Below are positions 1-11,142 of a stretch of DNA of 64,000 nt, piece by piece. Every line of letters starts with the position of its first letter. The first letter of the stretch is position 1. Origin of the DNA: Sipunculus nudus (taxonomy: Eukaryota; Annelida; Sipuncula; Golfingiida; Sipunculidae); assembly GCA_026874595.1 (NCBI GenBank), contig CM049307.1, positions 32,842,862-32,906,861 on the forward strand. Direction: 5' to 3'. A model generated the notes under the pieces. The model searched no databases and had not been told where the DNA came from. It saw nothing but the letters and a program-made list of their open reading frames with translations. The position numbers and the translations under genes were made by a program.

Positions 1-463
1 CTTTAGATCAAACAGCATGTCAATATCGTTCGAAAAATAATTGTTAATATTTGCAAGCCACCTACATTCTTACATGCAATCAATGCTAGATGCCACACTA
101 TAGCTTTGCAAATCGCAGGACTTGAAAGGATTCAACATTTACAAAGACCGAAGCCCTTAGCCTGTTGTCACTGATGATCACAAGCCAGATGAATGTTCAG
201 TAAATAAACTGGTCTGATACAGATAGAACCCATAAAAGGATCATAAAAAAAATATATGCATTTAAATTAAACATTTATTTCATAATGTAACGTAAACTTC
301 ATGACATTTTTGTCAGTCATAAAATGTTTTAGGTAGCTTGTATATATACAACCGAGCAAACAAAGGGAACAGCAGAAGACAGGGACGTTTAGCCATGAGA
401 AGGGGGTGCCGGTGGGAGGTTATATTGTGGTGATAGCTTCAGGCTTGCTTGCTGTGCACATGC

Positions 464-465
<2 letters not shown>
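1..465. other. AT-rich intergenic DNA, nothing recognised
   Basis: No open frame, splice-bounded exon or repeat structure could be supported here. It ends in the first long TA microsatellite. Confidence 0.5.
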
Positions 466-531
<66 letters not shown>

Positions 532-554
532 GTATATATGTATATATGTATATT
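466..554. repeat. TA dinucleotide microsatellite
   Basis: An almost unbroken alternating TA tract with a few TTTA and TGTA interruptions. Confidence 0.95.
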
Positions 555-868
555 GTAACGTGCAACCGAGTTCCATGGAAAAAAAAGCACTTCTGGTTTT
601 CTACTAGGTCTTTACTCGTCAATTGTCAACCTCTACTGGATGAAGACCCCACCCCTACATAAAAGTATATATCGCATATATCTATCATGTCAGCAACAGG
701 CCTGTTATCCTCTGGGTGACCCCAGCGAGCCTTGGGCACCAGTACACATAAGCTGGTCACTGTCACCTTACAACAGGGATTCCCAGCTGCCTGATATAAT
801 CAATTAAGACCACTCAATTATCTACTACTATACAGACTCCTCACTGCTATAAGGTATAAAATCATTAA

Positions 869-894
869 CATATATATATATATACATATATATA

Positions 895-925
<31 letters not shown>
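869..925. repeat. TA dinucleotide microsatellite
   Basis: Alternating TA tract interrupted by single CA and TTTA units. The stretch between this and the previous microsatellite (555-868) shows no gene. Confidence 0.95.
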
Positions 926-929
<4 letters not shown>

Positions 930-999
930 AACATTTGAGATTGAAATCTTAGACAGATTTTCTAATCTGCTGAGAACTTAAATAACTTTGTAACATGTT

Positions 1000-2340
1000 A
1001 AGCTTAGCTGATTGCGCCTTAGCGGTCACTCTGTGTCCGTCTGTCCGTTAACAGGGCACAAATACCCGCAAGACCTAGAATCTCAATAATAAATATCGAC
1101 TTATATCCACTAACTAATAATAATTTTGTAACATTTATAGCTTAGCTTACTGAAAGTAATCTAAGCTATAGCCATTACCCGTCCGTCTACTGTCTGTCCG
1201 TCTCTCCGTCCGTTTACAGGGCACAACTCGTAAACGCTAGACCTGGAATTGTTTTATCAAAGATCCAGGGAGGTCAATAAAAAATCTCCTTGGATACTTG
1301 AAATTAGATCACGATGGCCTAAAATCTCCGAGTCCAGGGCCTTTTTAGCATCCCAGAATAATTAAAAAACGATATAAAAACTCCATTATCTCAATTTCTG
1401 CACATTGATTACCGTGATGTCTTCCATGCAAATTGATCATGGACAATTTGATCAGTCCCTCAAAAGTAGTTTCGCCACCTATATTTTTATGCATTTATTC
1501 TACCTATGTTTGACTCCATTAAATGAAGCGATTCGGACGTTAACAAAGCACAAACCGTAACCGTTCGACATAGAACACCCAACTGTACATCAAGGTAGGT
1601 CCTAGGCAAATCTCGAAAACCAGAATTAGGTCATGGTGACCTATATCCTGCGAGTTATAGGAAATATATGATTTGAGCCTAGACTCTTCTTACGCAAAAT
1701 GCAAGGTGGTTCTCGACAAATTTTCTTCGAAAGCTGAAACTAGGTCATAATGACCCATATTCTGTGAAAGACTGGCCAAGTACATGATTTTGAGCATCAA
1801 GATAATCAAAAGGGCACAAATTGTAACCTAGACCGTACACAAAATCCAGAGAAGCTCTGTAGAAATACCCTTGGAAGCCTGTAACTAGGTCATGGTGGCC
1901 TATATTCTGCAAGCGACTGGCCTAAAAGATAATCATGAACTCCCAGTCAGTCAGGCAGTGCACAACTCTACTGTTGATTTTAGAACCTAATATGACATCA
2001 AAGGTCCTTGAAATTATGTCACTGTGACCTATATTCTGTGAGAGACGAGCAGAAAACCTAAATTTGATCACCTAGAAAGCCACACAGGATAGATATTTTG
2101 ATCAAATCTGTTGTATCTAGAAATGTTTTTCTTAATGTAGAGGGGGCTCACTATAATGTCTCCTTGGACATCCACAATAACGTCACTGTGACATATATTC
2201 TCTGGGCTATGCGAGTAGCCTGAACGTCAGATGGACACAAATCATAGCAATTTGATGTAGAAACGGCTAACTTAACATCTGGGAAATTATTATTAAAAAC
2301 ATCTTGGAAACCTTAAATAAGGTCGCTATTACCTATTTGT
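1000..2340. repeat. Diverged tandem repeat with TAGGTCATGGTGACCTATATTCTG-like core
   Basis: Loosely periodic units, roughly 120-160 bp long, each carry a variant of a GGTCA..TGACC palindrome followed by TATATTCTG and an AGACTGGCC-like tail. Examples start near 1625, 1735, 1880, 2010 and 2170. Two earlier blocks near 1030 and 1185 carry CTGTCCGTCTGTCCG tracts. This is non-coding, mollusc-type dispersed repeat material, old and heavily diverged. Confidence 0.6.
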
Positions 2341-2452
2341 AAAAATGACGGAAATAAAGATGAAGCAATTCTACCCATAGTTTAAGGTTCCTTAACAAAT
2401 ATTTTTCACAAGATCATAACATTTATAATGAAAAATACATTTTGATCATGCC

Positions 2453-2770
2453 TAGTATTATCAGTTCCCAAACACAAGTGGTGCCACCTGTATTTTTCTA
2501 TTTTCTTGCTTTTTTTCCTATTCTTGTAAACTGCCAAATTACAGCAAGGGGTAAATTTCTCCGCTGCGGTTTCATCTGGGGCCTCAAACCACGTATGATA
2601 ATTCAACATGACTAGCTTTATCAGTTTCCGAAGATTGGTGTGGCCACCTGTAATTTTTCTAATTTCATGCATTTTCCTATATATTGAAGATAGCCATATT
2701 ACAGTAAAGGTTTCAGTTTCACAGCTCTGGTATCATCTAGTCTCCTGAAACCTGGTGTGTTTATAATGCC
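2453..2770. repeat. Diverged two-copy direct repeat, about 165 bp
   Basis: The block from about 2453 (TATCAGTTCCC, then GTGGTGCCACCTGTATTTTTCTA) recurs in altered form from about 2618 (TATCAGTTTCC, then TGTGGCCACCTGTAATTTTTCTA). Both continue into a TTACAG and TCATCT tail. No coding potential was seen. Confidence 0.5.
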
Positions 2771-3283
2771 CCCCTCCCCCTTTCCGGGGGAAACCTTTTC
2801 TTTTCAGTCCCATTATCTGTCAAAATTTAGGATTATTACGACCTCTATAACTGTTGAAGCACTATATATAATTTCTTCAAAATTGAACACCAGTTGTTTC
2901 TGCCATATTCTTAAAACTGGTGACCTTGATCTTGATCTACAAGTCAAATAAGCCGAATTATATTTCATCTTAAGAATAATTTGTGATAACTTATATTTTG
3001 TCCCTAAATTTGATAGAGTAATTGTTTCAACCATGCCTCAGAGGAGTTTAAACTGGCTACCTTAGTCTTATTCTTCTCTTGTCCCACATGCGGCTTTATT
3101 TCCTTTGTTCTAACTGTACTTTCAAATCTGCTTGCATCACAGGGTCATGAAAAGTGACCATGCAAGTGAAGATGCATGGCGACTTTCCAAATATAACAAA
3201 GAACTGGTGCGTAGCCAAAAAAAAAAAATGACACGGGTGACCTTCGACCTAGGAGGCGGGGCATGTGGGACAAATCACTTATA

Positions 3284-3416
3284 GCCCAATGAAATGTAAT
3301 GCAAGCCATGAGATTTTCTTGGCTTGTGTCAATCATGGCAGGCTCGCCTAAACGGCTCGCCTTCTGTGTGACACAAGCCTCGCAAACCTCACGGCTTGCA
3401 TTACATTTCATTGGGC
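3284..3416. mobile_element. 133-bp palindromic foldback (MITE-like)
   Basis: The left arm (3284-3312, starting GCCCAATGAAATG) is the near-exact reverse complement of the right arm (3388-3416, ending CATTTCATTGGGC). A second inner inverted pair, GGCTTGTGTCA and TGACACAAGCC, means most of the 133 bases can fold back. It is too short to code for anything. No clean target duplication was found, so the transposon label is inference from the shape. Confidence 0.6.
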
Positions 3417-3488
3417 CATAACCAATACTTGTACAATCTGTATAGACCAGTCATAATATGATTCAGTCTGACTGTGATGTCGTCAGAT

Positions 3489-3505
3489 CAAATGAAATTC
3501 CTGTT
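3489..3505. repeat. LINE target-site duplication, 3' side
   Basis: CAAATGAAATTCCTGTT, identical to the copy at 9794-9810, abutting the oligo-T (minus-strand poly-A) end of the LINE. Confidence 0.92.
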
Positions 3506-3595
3506 TTTTTTTGTTTTTTTTTATTCATTCGAATAACACATTTATATATACATTTGTTTACATATCCTTCATATTCACTTTCAATGAAAATCTGC

Positions 3596-4387
3596 CTATT
3601 TACCCCATTTAAACCAATGTACTTGGACCTTGTTGTTCTTCTTGGCAATGCTATATTCAATATTTTCTATATCATTTACTTTTGCAAAATGTCCTACATT
3701 CACCTGTGATCTATATCTTCCATAATAAACAACCTGTTTGAAAATATTAATCAAATGACATACAAGCATTCTACCTTCTTCAATGTTAATTTGTTCATAC
3801 AAAATTGACTCTTCCTCTAATTTTGGCATGACTACATTATATTTGGCCATTTTATCTAACACCTTAAAATACAAACTTTTAATAACATGACACTGACAAA
3901 ACAGATGTGACATAGTTTCTATTTCACTCTGACAATATGTGCATAACTGAGTTTCATTCAATCTCCATTTAAATAAATTCCTATTGACCTGCAAATAATT
4001 ATGTATCAATTTTAGTTGAAAATGTCTTGAATATGTATCTGTATAACACGAGTATACTGAACTACATACACTATGCCAATCAAGGTTCTGATGTTTGACC
4101 TCAAACATTTTCTGAGATGTTGACTTTTCATAGATTTTTTCCACAAAGGATTTATATACATTTTTCATTTTCATGTCTTTTATCTGCATAATTCCTTCTA
4201 TTGTCAATACATGGGAACGGCAGCTTATTTCCTCACGTTCGTTTGTTAGCCATTTATTAGGAATAGCATTGTATAACGAGATATATTGCAAAAAAGTCTG
4301 TTTATAACTCGAGTCTGCATCGACTTTATTCAGAATAAAATCCGCCGCAGAGTATAAACCTTTTTCATCAAGTTTCTGATAATACAA
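3596..4387 (-). pseudogene. LINE ORF2 C-terminal region with RT-associated zinc knuckle
   Basis: A 263-residue open segment on the minus strand. Near its middle it carries the pattern W-R-L-N-E, then C-x2-C, then H-x3-C-x-C, which matches the reverse-transcriptase-associated zinc-binding tail (zf-RVT type) at the end of L1/Tx1-like ORF2 proteins. Upstream, between 4390 and 5092, shifted frames continue the polymerase thumb region, recognisable as ESKSEIAWIGS and FKWVNLEETTIKILGIYF. Frameshifts separate the parts, so this is a fossil C-terminus. The homology is from family patterns; no search was run. Confidence 0.8.
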
Positions 4388-5100
4388 AGATTTTTTTTTT
4401 TATTGTTATTTTACTATTATTCCATAATGGTTGAATAATAATATTTCTAAATACTGTAGGTTCATTTGATACAAACTGAGACCAGCTGTTGAGTGCCTCT
4501 TTATAAAACATTGGTAAATGTTTTGGTATTCTAATTATGTCGAAGTTACTCCTTATATTATCTTCTCCTCCAATCTTTTTTAAATAATGGGATGGAACTA
4601 CCTTCCAAATGGCTTTGTATTCATTTTGGTTTATTAATTTTTTTATCCAAATTACTCTTTGTGCTTTTATTTTACAATCAATGTCGGGTAACCTGATGCC
4701 TCCTTCGTGTAAATTTCCAATTAATGTGTTGTACTTTATTTTTGGTCTTTTTCCATTCCATATAAAGTCATGTACGTGCTTTTTATTTTTTTTTAATAAA
4801 CTGTTTTGTCGGTTGCATTAAAGTTGCTACATACAATATTTTAGGAATTGCCAGCGTCTGAATAACTTGACTTTTCCCATATATAGTTAAAGTTAGCTGT
4901 CTCCATGTGTTCAATACTGTGGCCATTGCTTTTTTTTTGTCAAAATTAAGATGTCTTTGTAAATTTGTTGTATGAAAAATATATGCCTAATATTTTAATA
5001 GTCGTTTCTTCTAAGTTTACCCATTTAAAGTTCCCCCATGTCTGAGTTTTGTTTCTCGCTGAACCAATCCATGCAATCTCTGACTTAGACTCATTTATAC

Positions 5101-5992
5101 TAGTGTTGGGCCGATCATCGAGTTTTTTCGAAAGTCAGTTGGTTCGCTGCAACTTTCAAGCGCTCGATTACGAAAGGCAACTATCGATTACATCATACTC
5201 ATGATTGTTTTAACCAGAATGTCTTTAAGTTATAGGCAAAAATTACTCTTCCATTTTTTACAACATTCCGCGCTTCATATAATGAGTTTGTGTTCCAAAA
5301 TAACCTCCGTATATAACTAAGTATGACACGGTAGATGAGAGAACGGAGGACTTATTTAAACCTATGTGAACTGGCAGGGAGCTGCAGAATTGGCGGAGAG
5401 TTTTCTAACGAAATGTGCATTGCAAAATATGGGCGGTATGGAGTTAAAATGCTCCATAATGCTCCAGGTCTATGCCAATTTTGCAAGATTCTCTTAGAAA
5501 TAATCTCCTCAACGGATGTCAGGTGCCGCTGCCGCATGTGTAGTTATATTTTTAGCTTTCAATTACTTATTTTTTAAATGTTTACCATAAATTATATGGG
5601 CCTGGCAGGCCTGTGGAACCAGTATACATGTCGTCAGTCATCATAATTGCTATAAAATGGAAGTCCTGATAGTGACGTTAAAATGATACGCGGAAATATT
5701 CATGAGTGCCAGCAAGAAGATGTCCTCGACTGTGGTTTAACTGATTACTATCATTAATTAAAAATGAAACTTTGAATAGCATATCTTAGTGATAAAAGGA
5801 AAATATAAAAAAGGCAAAAATTTCTTTTCGTAAGGTAGAATTACTAAGAGATGCGGGCTGGGTTAAGAGAGTACAGTTTCACAGACAATTGCATATTTCT
5901 TTATATTTTTCTGAACCGATTAATAATCGATCATCGATCGGTTTGCCCAAACCGATGATCGATTATGAAAAAGGAACCGACTCCCATCACTA
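5101..5992. mobile_element. Non-autonomous hAT-like element, copy A (inside the LINE)
   Basis: An 892-bp element with ends TAGTGTTGGG and CCCATCACTA, which are inverted repeats of each other with one mismatch. It is flanked by a perfect 8-bp direct repeat, ATTTATAC (5093-5100 and 5993-6000). TAGNG termini with 8-bp duplications are characteristic of hAT transposons. The interior is nearly identical to the copy at 22631-23520, and near the right end it contains a second palindrome around ATCGATCGGTTTG. No transposase is encoded; one 61-codon minus-strand frame (5352-5537) is conserved in both copies but unrecognised. It interrupts the LINE reverse transcriptase. Confidence 0.93.
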
Positions 5993-6463
5993 ATTTATAC
6001 TTAGTGTAGCATACTTAGAAAATTCCGATATCACTCTTATCAATTCTTGTAAAGATCTTACGCTTTTTAGGAAGAAATTACAATCATCCGCAAAAATGCT
6101 CTGTTTTACCTCTGTATTTCCAACATAAATTCCGTTTATATTATTCTTATTTCTAACCAAGCAGGCTAAAATTTCAATAATAAGAATAAACATGTAACTG
6201 CTCAATGGATCACCTTGTCGGCATCCCCTGTTTAATTTAAAATATTTAGTTGTGTAGCCATTGTTAATCACGCAACTTTCAGTTTCTCTGTATAAAAGTT
6301 TCACCCAGTCCATGTATGTCTCAGGAATTCCGAATTTCATCATTACAGTTTCTAAGAATATGTGATCGACCGAGTCGAATGCTGCCTGAAAATCTGCTGC
6401 AAATAATATACCTTGGAGGCTCTCAGTTTTAGTATATTCTAAAATGTCTGATACTAATCTCAC
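5993..6463 (-). pseudogene. LINE ORF2 reverse transcriptase core
   Basis: The minus-strand open segment contains, in order, a DFQAAFDSVDH block (RT motif A with catalytic Asp), the NRGCRQGDPLS block and FADD, the variant of the YxDD catalytic motif used by L1-like enzymes. It ends exactly where the hAT-like element was inserted; the continuation lies beyond 5092. This is the catalytic palm of the non-LTR reverse transcriptase that copies element RNA at nicked target DNA. Frames upstream and downstream are shifted, so the gene is broken. Confidence 0.88.
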
Positions 6464-6685
6464 ATTCTCATTTATGTTTCTCCCGCTAATAAAAGCCGAC
6501 TGATCAGGATGAATTATATTTTTAAGATTAGGCTTTAATCGTCTGCTAAGATTTTGCTTAGTATTTTTGTGTCGACATTCATAAGACTAATTGGTCGCCA
6601 GTTTTTCAAGTGTCATATATCTTTCCCTTCTTTCGGTATAAGTGTGATGATTGACTGCCTTTGACTTTGCGACAATAACCCATTT

Positions 6686-7416
6686 TTACAGCTGAAATTG
6701 TATGAATTTATTAGATCTTCCGCTACTATATGAAAGAATTATGAATAAAATTCTGCCTGGTGATTTTCTGTTTCCCATTGAATTAATAGCCTTCTGTACT
6801 TCGACGAGTGTGATTTTTTTTGTCATATTTTCTGTGTCTTTAATTGCTGGAGTAGCAACTTTGTTTAAATACAAGGAACATTCTTGTCGGGTCATCGACC
6901 CTCTTCTTTTATATTTGTCATTAAAATAATAAAATATTGATTCCAAAATTTTATTTGGATCAGTTATGAGTTTATTCTCATATGAAAGCTTTCTAATATG
7001 AGTTTTAACTTTACGTGTTCTTTCAAGATTACAAAAATACCGCTTTCGTACCATGTTGCCCTTGAGCGTAATATTATGCCTTCTGTTATATGATTATGTA
7101 ATTCTTCTAAGGATTTTTTATTTATGACGTAACGCTCTAAAAGTTCTTGATCATTGTTATTACTTTGCAACTTTTTTTCATGTATCTGTACCATTTTTTC
7201 AAGATTTTGAATTTTTTCTCTCCTTAATTTTGCTTTCTTTTTAGAATAAGCGATAGAATATTCTCTTATACGAAATTTCAAATATTCCCATAATTGAGTA
7301 TAATTATTCTGTTTATGATACTCACTTTTCCATTTTGGATAATGTGTCTCAATATCTTTTTTTATATACTGTATCATCAAGTAAACTAATGTTAAGTTTC
7401 CAAGTAGACGGGCCAT
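6686..7416 (-). pseudogene. LINE ORF2 linker and RT N-terminal region
   Basis: Two overlapping minus-strand segments (7416-6964 and 7054-6686) in different frames. The first is lysine/glutamate-rich with a likely coiled region (EKMVQIHEKKLQ); the second has VEVQKAINSMGNRKSPG, the region before the polymerase fingers in which KSPG is typical of LINE enzymes. One or more frameshifts near 7000-7060 join them. This matches the spacing expected between endonuclease and polymerase in ORF2. Confidence 0.75.
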
Positions 7417-8189
7417 ATTTCTCAGAATGTATTTTTGATAATGCTAGAAGTACCGCTGAGTGGTCAGAGACTGCACTTGGAATAATGTCGCACTTAGTTG
7501 TAAATGGCTGTAAATTATTTGATATAAAGAAAAAATCAAGTCTTCTTGGAGCTAGCGGGTGTAATGTTCTCCAAGTGAAAGCTTTGATTAATGGATGCCT
7601 TACTCTGTAAATATCGCATAAATTCATTTCTTTTTTAATATTTTTTTATTTTGTTGTAATTGATTTTATTTTTGGTTTATAGTTACCTCCATCTACGTCA
7701 AGCTCACTTAATGAACAATTGAAATCCCCTGCCTATATAAACTGAGATTTGCCATACGTATCAGTCTTCTGGATTTCCCTATAAAGTGCACTATAATATT
7801 CTATCTGTTCCGGTTCAGTATTAGGTGCGTAAGTATTTATTACTGTGACTAAATGGCCTTGTATAATACATTCCATTATAATATACCTTCCTTTTAAATC
7901 ACATTTTATGTTTTTTTAATTTAAAGTCCAGCATCGGGGTAACTAGAGTAATAACTCCACAACTGTCTGTTCTACCATGGGAGAAGTATATTGGCCCTCT
8001 CCTCTGATACCTCCACTTATCCGCTGACAATGAGTCGCTATGCGTTTCTTGTAAACAACATATACCATTACAGCCTAGTTTCTTGTAAACCCAGTTGAAC
8101 ACCTTACTCCTCTTTTTATAATCTCTTAACCCTCTTGTATTAAGAGTGATTACTGTAAATGTGGGAACATTATCATCCATGCTGGCCAT
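7349..8189 (-). pseudogene. LINE ORF2 apurinic-like endonuclease domain
   Basis: The N-terminal segment (8189-7899) begins MASMDDNVPTF and contains ITLNTRGL and CCLQETHSD, the first two signature blocks of the exonuclease/endonuclease/phosphatase fold; the Glu of QETH is a metal ligand. The C-terminal segment (7627-7349) contains RRLDFFF and SDHSAVLL, the terminal SDH block with the catalytic Asp-His. Between them (about 7628-7898) the frame is lost. ORF2 start is placed at the Met at 8189, 368 bp after the ORF1 stop. The domain would nick target DNA for priming. Confidence 0.85.
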
Positions 8190-8556
8190 AAAAAAATAAT
8201 GTTAAACTCTCAGTATTATATGCTCCTTTTATGGGGGCGAGCATGATGTTAAATTTTCTACTGACAACATGTATTGTAATAAATATATGGCATTTAAATG
8301 TATATTTATAGAAGTAAATGACAATAGTACACCTTTGACCTTCATATGTAAACAACAACATTCCAACTGTTGTCTTATCTTTTAAAGAATTAATCTTTTC
8401 GGCAGCTAGAGCCAGACTGACTTGTCATGGTGTCTGCCAATGCATCGTATAAGTATTACTTATATTCTGAAACCGGAAATATCAATTCCATATCCACAAA
8501 CAAGTACATTATTACCCTGATTACATCAGAATATTTAATTTCTGAATGAGTCTGAT

Positions 8557-9390
8557 TTAGGCGGTTATATCCTCCTTTAGTCTGAATGTTTGCAGTGGAC
8601 TTTTCGTACCTTTTGGGCCCTTTCTGTATTTGATTACACGCGGGACCGTCATTGGAATAAAAGCATACCAGCCTTTTTTCTTCATGTCCTTCATGTTCTC
8701 CACGAGTAGCTTGTGCACACTCCTTGTGTACGGATGAATATCGTCAGTGACATAAATGTTTTTCCCCCGTAACTTCGGGGGGCGGGGGGGGGGGGGGGGG
8801 GGGGGGGCTCCTCCAAAATACTGTCACGATCGTTTCGTCTCAGTAGCCTCGCATGTATTGGCCTTGGTTTCCTTGTTCGGCCTCAACCTTCATTATCATC
8901 ATTACCCGACTCATTCTCATTTGTTGAAACGTTTATTTTACCAGACCGATGGGCATTCTCCACTTCGGGTACAGGACTGAGTCCAATTTCTTTCTTCAAG
9001 AATTCAATCACGTATTCCTTGCAACCCATATCTTTTTCTACTCCTTCCAGCACATTGTGGATCACTATGTTATTTCTTCTTGATCTGTTACTCAAATCTA
9101 TAATTTCTTTTCCTCATTGCATTTGTTTCTGACCTTGACACTCTGTCATCAGTCAAATCATTATATTTTTCGTTCAAGTCTTGTATTTCTATCTCCATAT
9201 AAGAGACACCATTTTCTAGTTCAGTCATTGAGGTTTCAATGCATTTAACTGATTCTTCGACCTTTTGGATTCTTTCCACAAAATTATTCACAGTTTTATC
9301 GATAGCTGTCACTTTCTTCCATATCATTTCAAGAATTTTCTTTTCACTTATTCCCTCGGGCAAGCTTTCTGAATTTTCAACCGCACTCAT
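8557..9390 (-). pseudogene. LINE ORF1 (coiled coil plus RNA-binding domains)
   Basis: Read on the minus strand from Met at 9390. The first about 95 residues are Glu/Lys/Asn-rich with heptad-like spacing (a coiled coil for oligomerisation). A frame-shifted block then contains SRRNNIVIHNVLEG and ENAHRSGK, which match the RRM-like region of L1-type ORF1. A last block (LRGKNIYVTDDIHP through VPRVIKY, about 8745-8565) resembles the C-terminal domain and ends with TAA at 8557-8559. A run of about 30 G (plus strand, 8775-8808) and frameshifts break it. The role in intact families is nucleic-acid chaperone and RNP formation. Confidence 0.78.
8776..8808. repeat. Homopolymer G run
   Basis: About 30 consecutive G, preceded by GGGGGGCGGGG, lying within the decayed LINE ORF1. 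Length may be inaccurate in any assembly. Confidence 0.9.
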
Positions 9391-9773
9391 ATTTCTCCCT
9401 TATTTTTATACCGGTCCCCTAACAGTTACAGGAAAAGGTTCCTTACACACAAAAGCCAGATTATGAGAGCTCTCACCTGTTGTATTCAAAGGCCAGGTTC
9501 AATGAGTATCCGTACACAATCACTGATTTCTTCTGCTCACCAAAAGGTGTTCATCAAGCGTGACTACTGTGCCCCCGGTAAATTCTCAAATAGCCAATAC
9601 TACAGTATTTTGTACGTAATTTTCTTTTTATTGACGCTTGCTGTCCTCGTGAAATTTTTTGAGCATATAGTTTGGCAATATCCTACCTTAGATGTACAAT
9701 TGTTTCGTTGAAATATGCCAACTGCCTCCGAATAATTCAAATTATTTGTGGCAGCTCACAACCTGTGTCTCTA

Positions 9774-9793
9774 GTCCTGCGCCATCTTGCGGC
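9774..9793 (-). promoter_or_regulatory. YY1-like motif at the 5' end of the LINE
   Basis: On the minus strand the element begins GCCGCAAGATGGCGCAGGAC, directly inside the target duplication. CAAGATGGCG matches the vertebrate YY1 binding core. In human L1 a CAAGATGGC site in the first bases of the 5' UTR directs transcription start, so a similar role here is inference by analogy. Confidence 0.5.
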
Positions 9794-9810
9794 CAAATGA
9801 AATTCCTGTT
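9794..9810. repeat. LINE target-site duplication, 5' side
   Basis: CAAATGAAATTCCTGTT, identical to the copy at 3489-3505. Its position immediately outside GCCGCAAGATGGCG fixes the LINE 5' boundary. Confidence 0.92.
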
Positions 9811-10225
9811 GTGAATGTTACGCAAAATTACTTTCTGGCACACCGGGCGTCATAACCCATGGGTGACTTGTTAATTCTCAAAACTGAAGAAACAGTTGCC
9901 ACAGCGGAAATGAAACTGAGAATGAGTAAACCTTTCATTTGTTGAGATGCATGATGCATTTCTCCGGGATCAAAAAAAATGGATAAATTTCCCCACATTA
10001 TCTTTGTCTATGTATAAATAGTTAAAGTATATTGTTCAGTAATAAATATTGATGTACTCATGATATTTTCCTTTTCTCAAATTTACCTGCATACTATAAT
10101 TTTCAAAGCAGATATTAAGTGTTTTGAGAATGTATGGATCCTCAATCTTACATGCAAAGCCAGGTTGGGGATGCGGCACCCTTGCTCCTGGAAGGACGTC
10201 ACAATTATGATGACTGCATTTTCAG
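9811..10225. other. Sequence upstream of P450 copy 1 exon 2
   Basis: No PPGPRG-type exon 1 is present here. The stretch ends in a splice acceptor (TGCATTTTCAG at 10215-10225). It is either intron 1 or flanking DNA of a 5'-truncated gene. Confidence 0.6.
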
Positions 10226-11053
10226 GCATAGTGGCTTCCAACGGTCCAAGATTACGGGAACAGCGACTCTACATCCACATGGTGCTCAAAGACTTTGGGA
10301 TGGGGCGCTCTCTGCTGGAAGGTCGCTTGCTCCAAGAAGTTTCTTTCTACCTCCAGGAGTTAGAGAAACAAAATGGCTGCCCCCAAGACATTCGTCAGCT
10401 GACAGGGGCAGCTGTGTCGAATGTTATCAGCTGTATCATTTTTGGACACCGTTTTGAATACAATGATAAAAAGTTTCTTATTTACATCGATAAGGCTTGT
10501 GAGTTTGCCGAAATAGTCGGAAACGCAGCAATCTTTAACTTTTTTCCTTTTTTGCGACATCTCCCTGGGGATTTGTTCTCCATTAACAAAGCGCTGCGGA
10601 TAAAACAATTTCTGGAAAAAATTATCAAAAGTAAGATAAACCATCAAAACGCTGGAATTGCTAGTTTAATGGACGCATATCTGAAGAAAATAAAGACCAT
10701 GAGTCAAGCTGATATATCCCCAAATCACTTCTTCAACGGTAAGTTCTCAGTTTTCCAAGTAAGGGATAGGAGAGGATTATTTAAATGTTTCACTGAACAT
10801 GCGATATCTATAATTAGTGATCGGAAATACATATATACACACAATAGAAATGTACTTAATGAAAAAAAAAAATCTCTAGATTTTTTACCATTTTTACCGT
10901 TTGGATACCAGACTGAATCACGACAAAATTCAGGAAACCCTTCTAACGTAGTAAGCCCTTGTACCACGTCATAAACAACTTAAACGTCATAATGAAGTAA
11001 ATATTTCCGGTTTAAAATTTAAAACGTAAGTAACATTCAACCTTCATGCATTA

Positions 11054-11142
<89 letters not shown>

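Larger units (their letters stand above)
3506..9793 (-). mobile_element. Nearly full-length L1/Tx1-type LINE with 17-bp target duplication
   Basis: Read on the minus strand the order is 5' UTR, ORF1, spacer, ORF2 (endonuclease, reverse transcriptase, zinc-knuckle tail), short 3' UTR, AATAAA (complement at 3520-3525) and an A-rich tail. The 17-bp sequence CAAATGAAATTCCTGTT occurs directly at both edges (3489-3505 and 9794-9810), the expected target-site duplication of a target-primed insertion. Excluding the nested hAT-like element the LINE is about 5.4 kb. Both ORFs carry frameshifts, so it is no longer autonomous. It sits upstream of P450 copy 1 in the opposite orientation. Confidence 0.92.

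Noticed and set aside
5352-5577. Host coding exon
   Set aside because: The sequence lies wholly inside a transposon present twice with target duplications.
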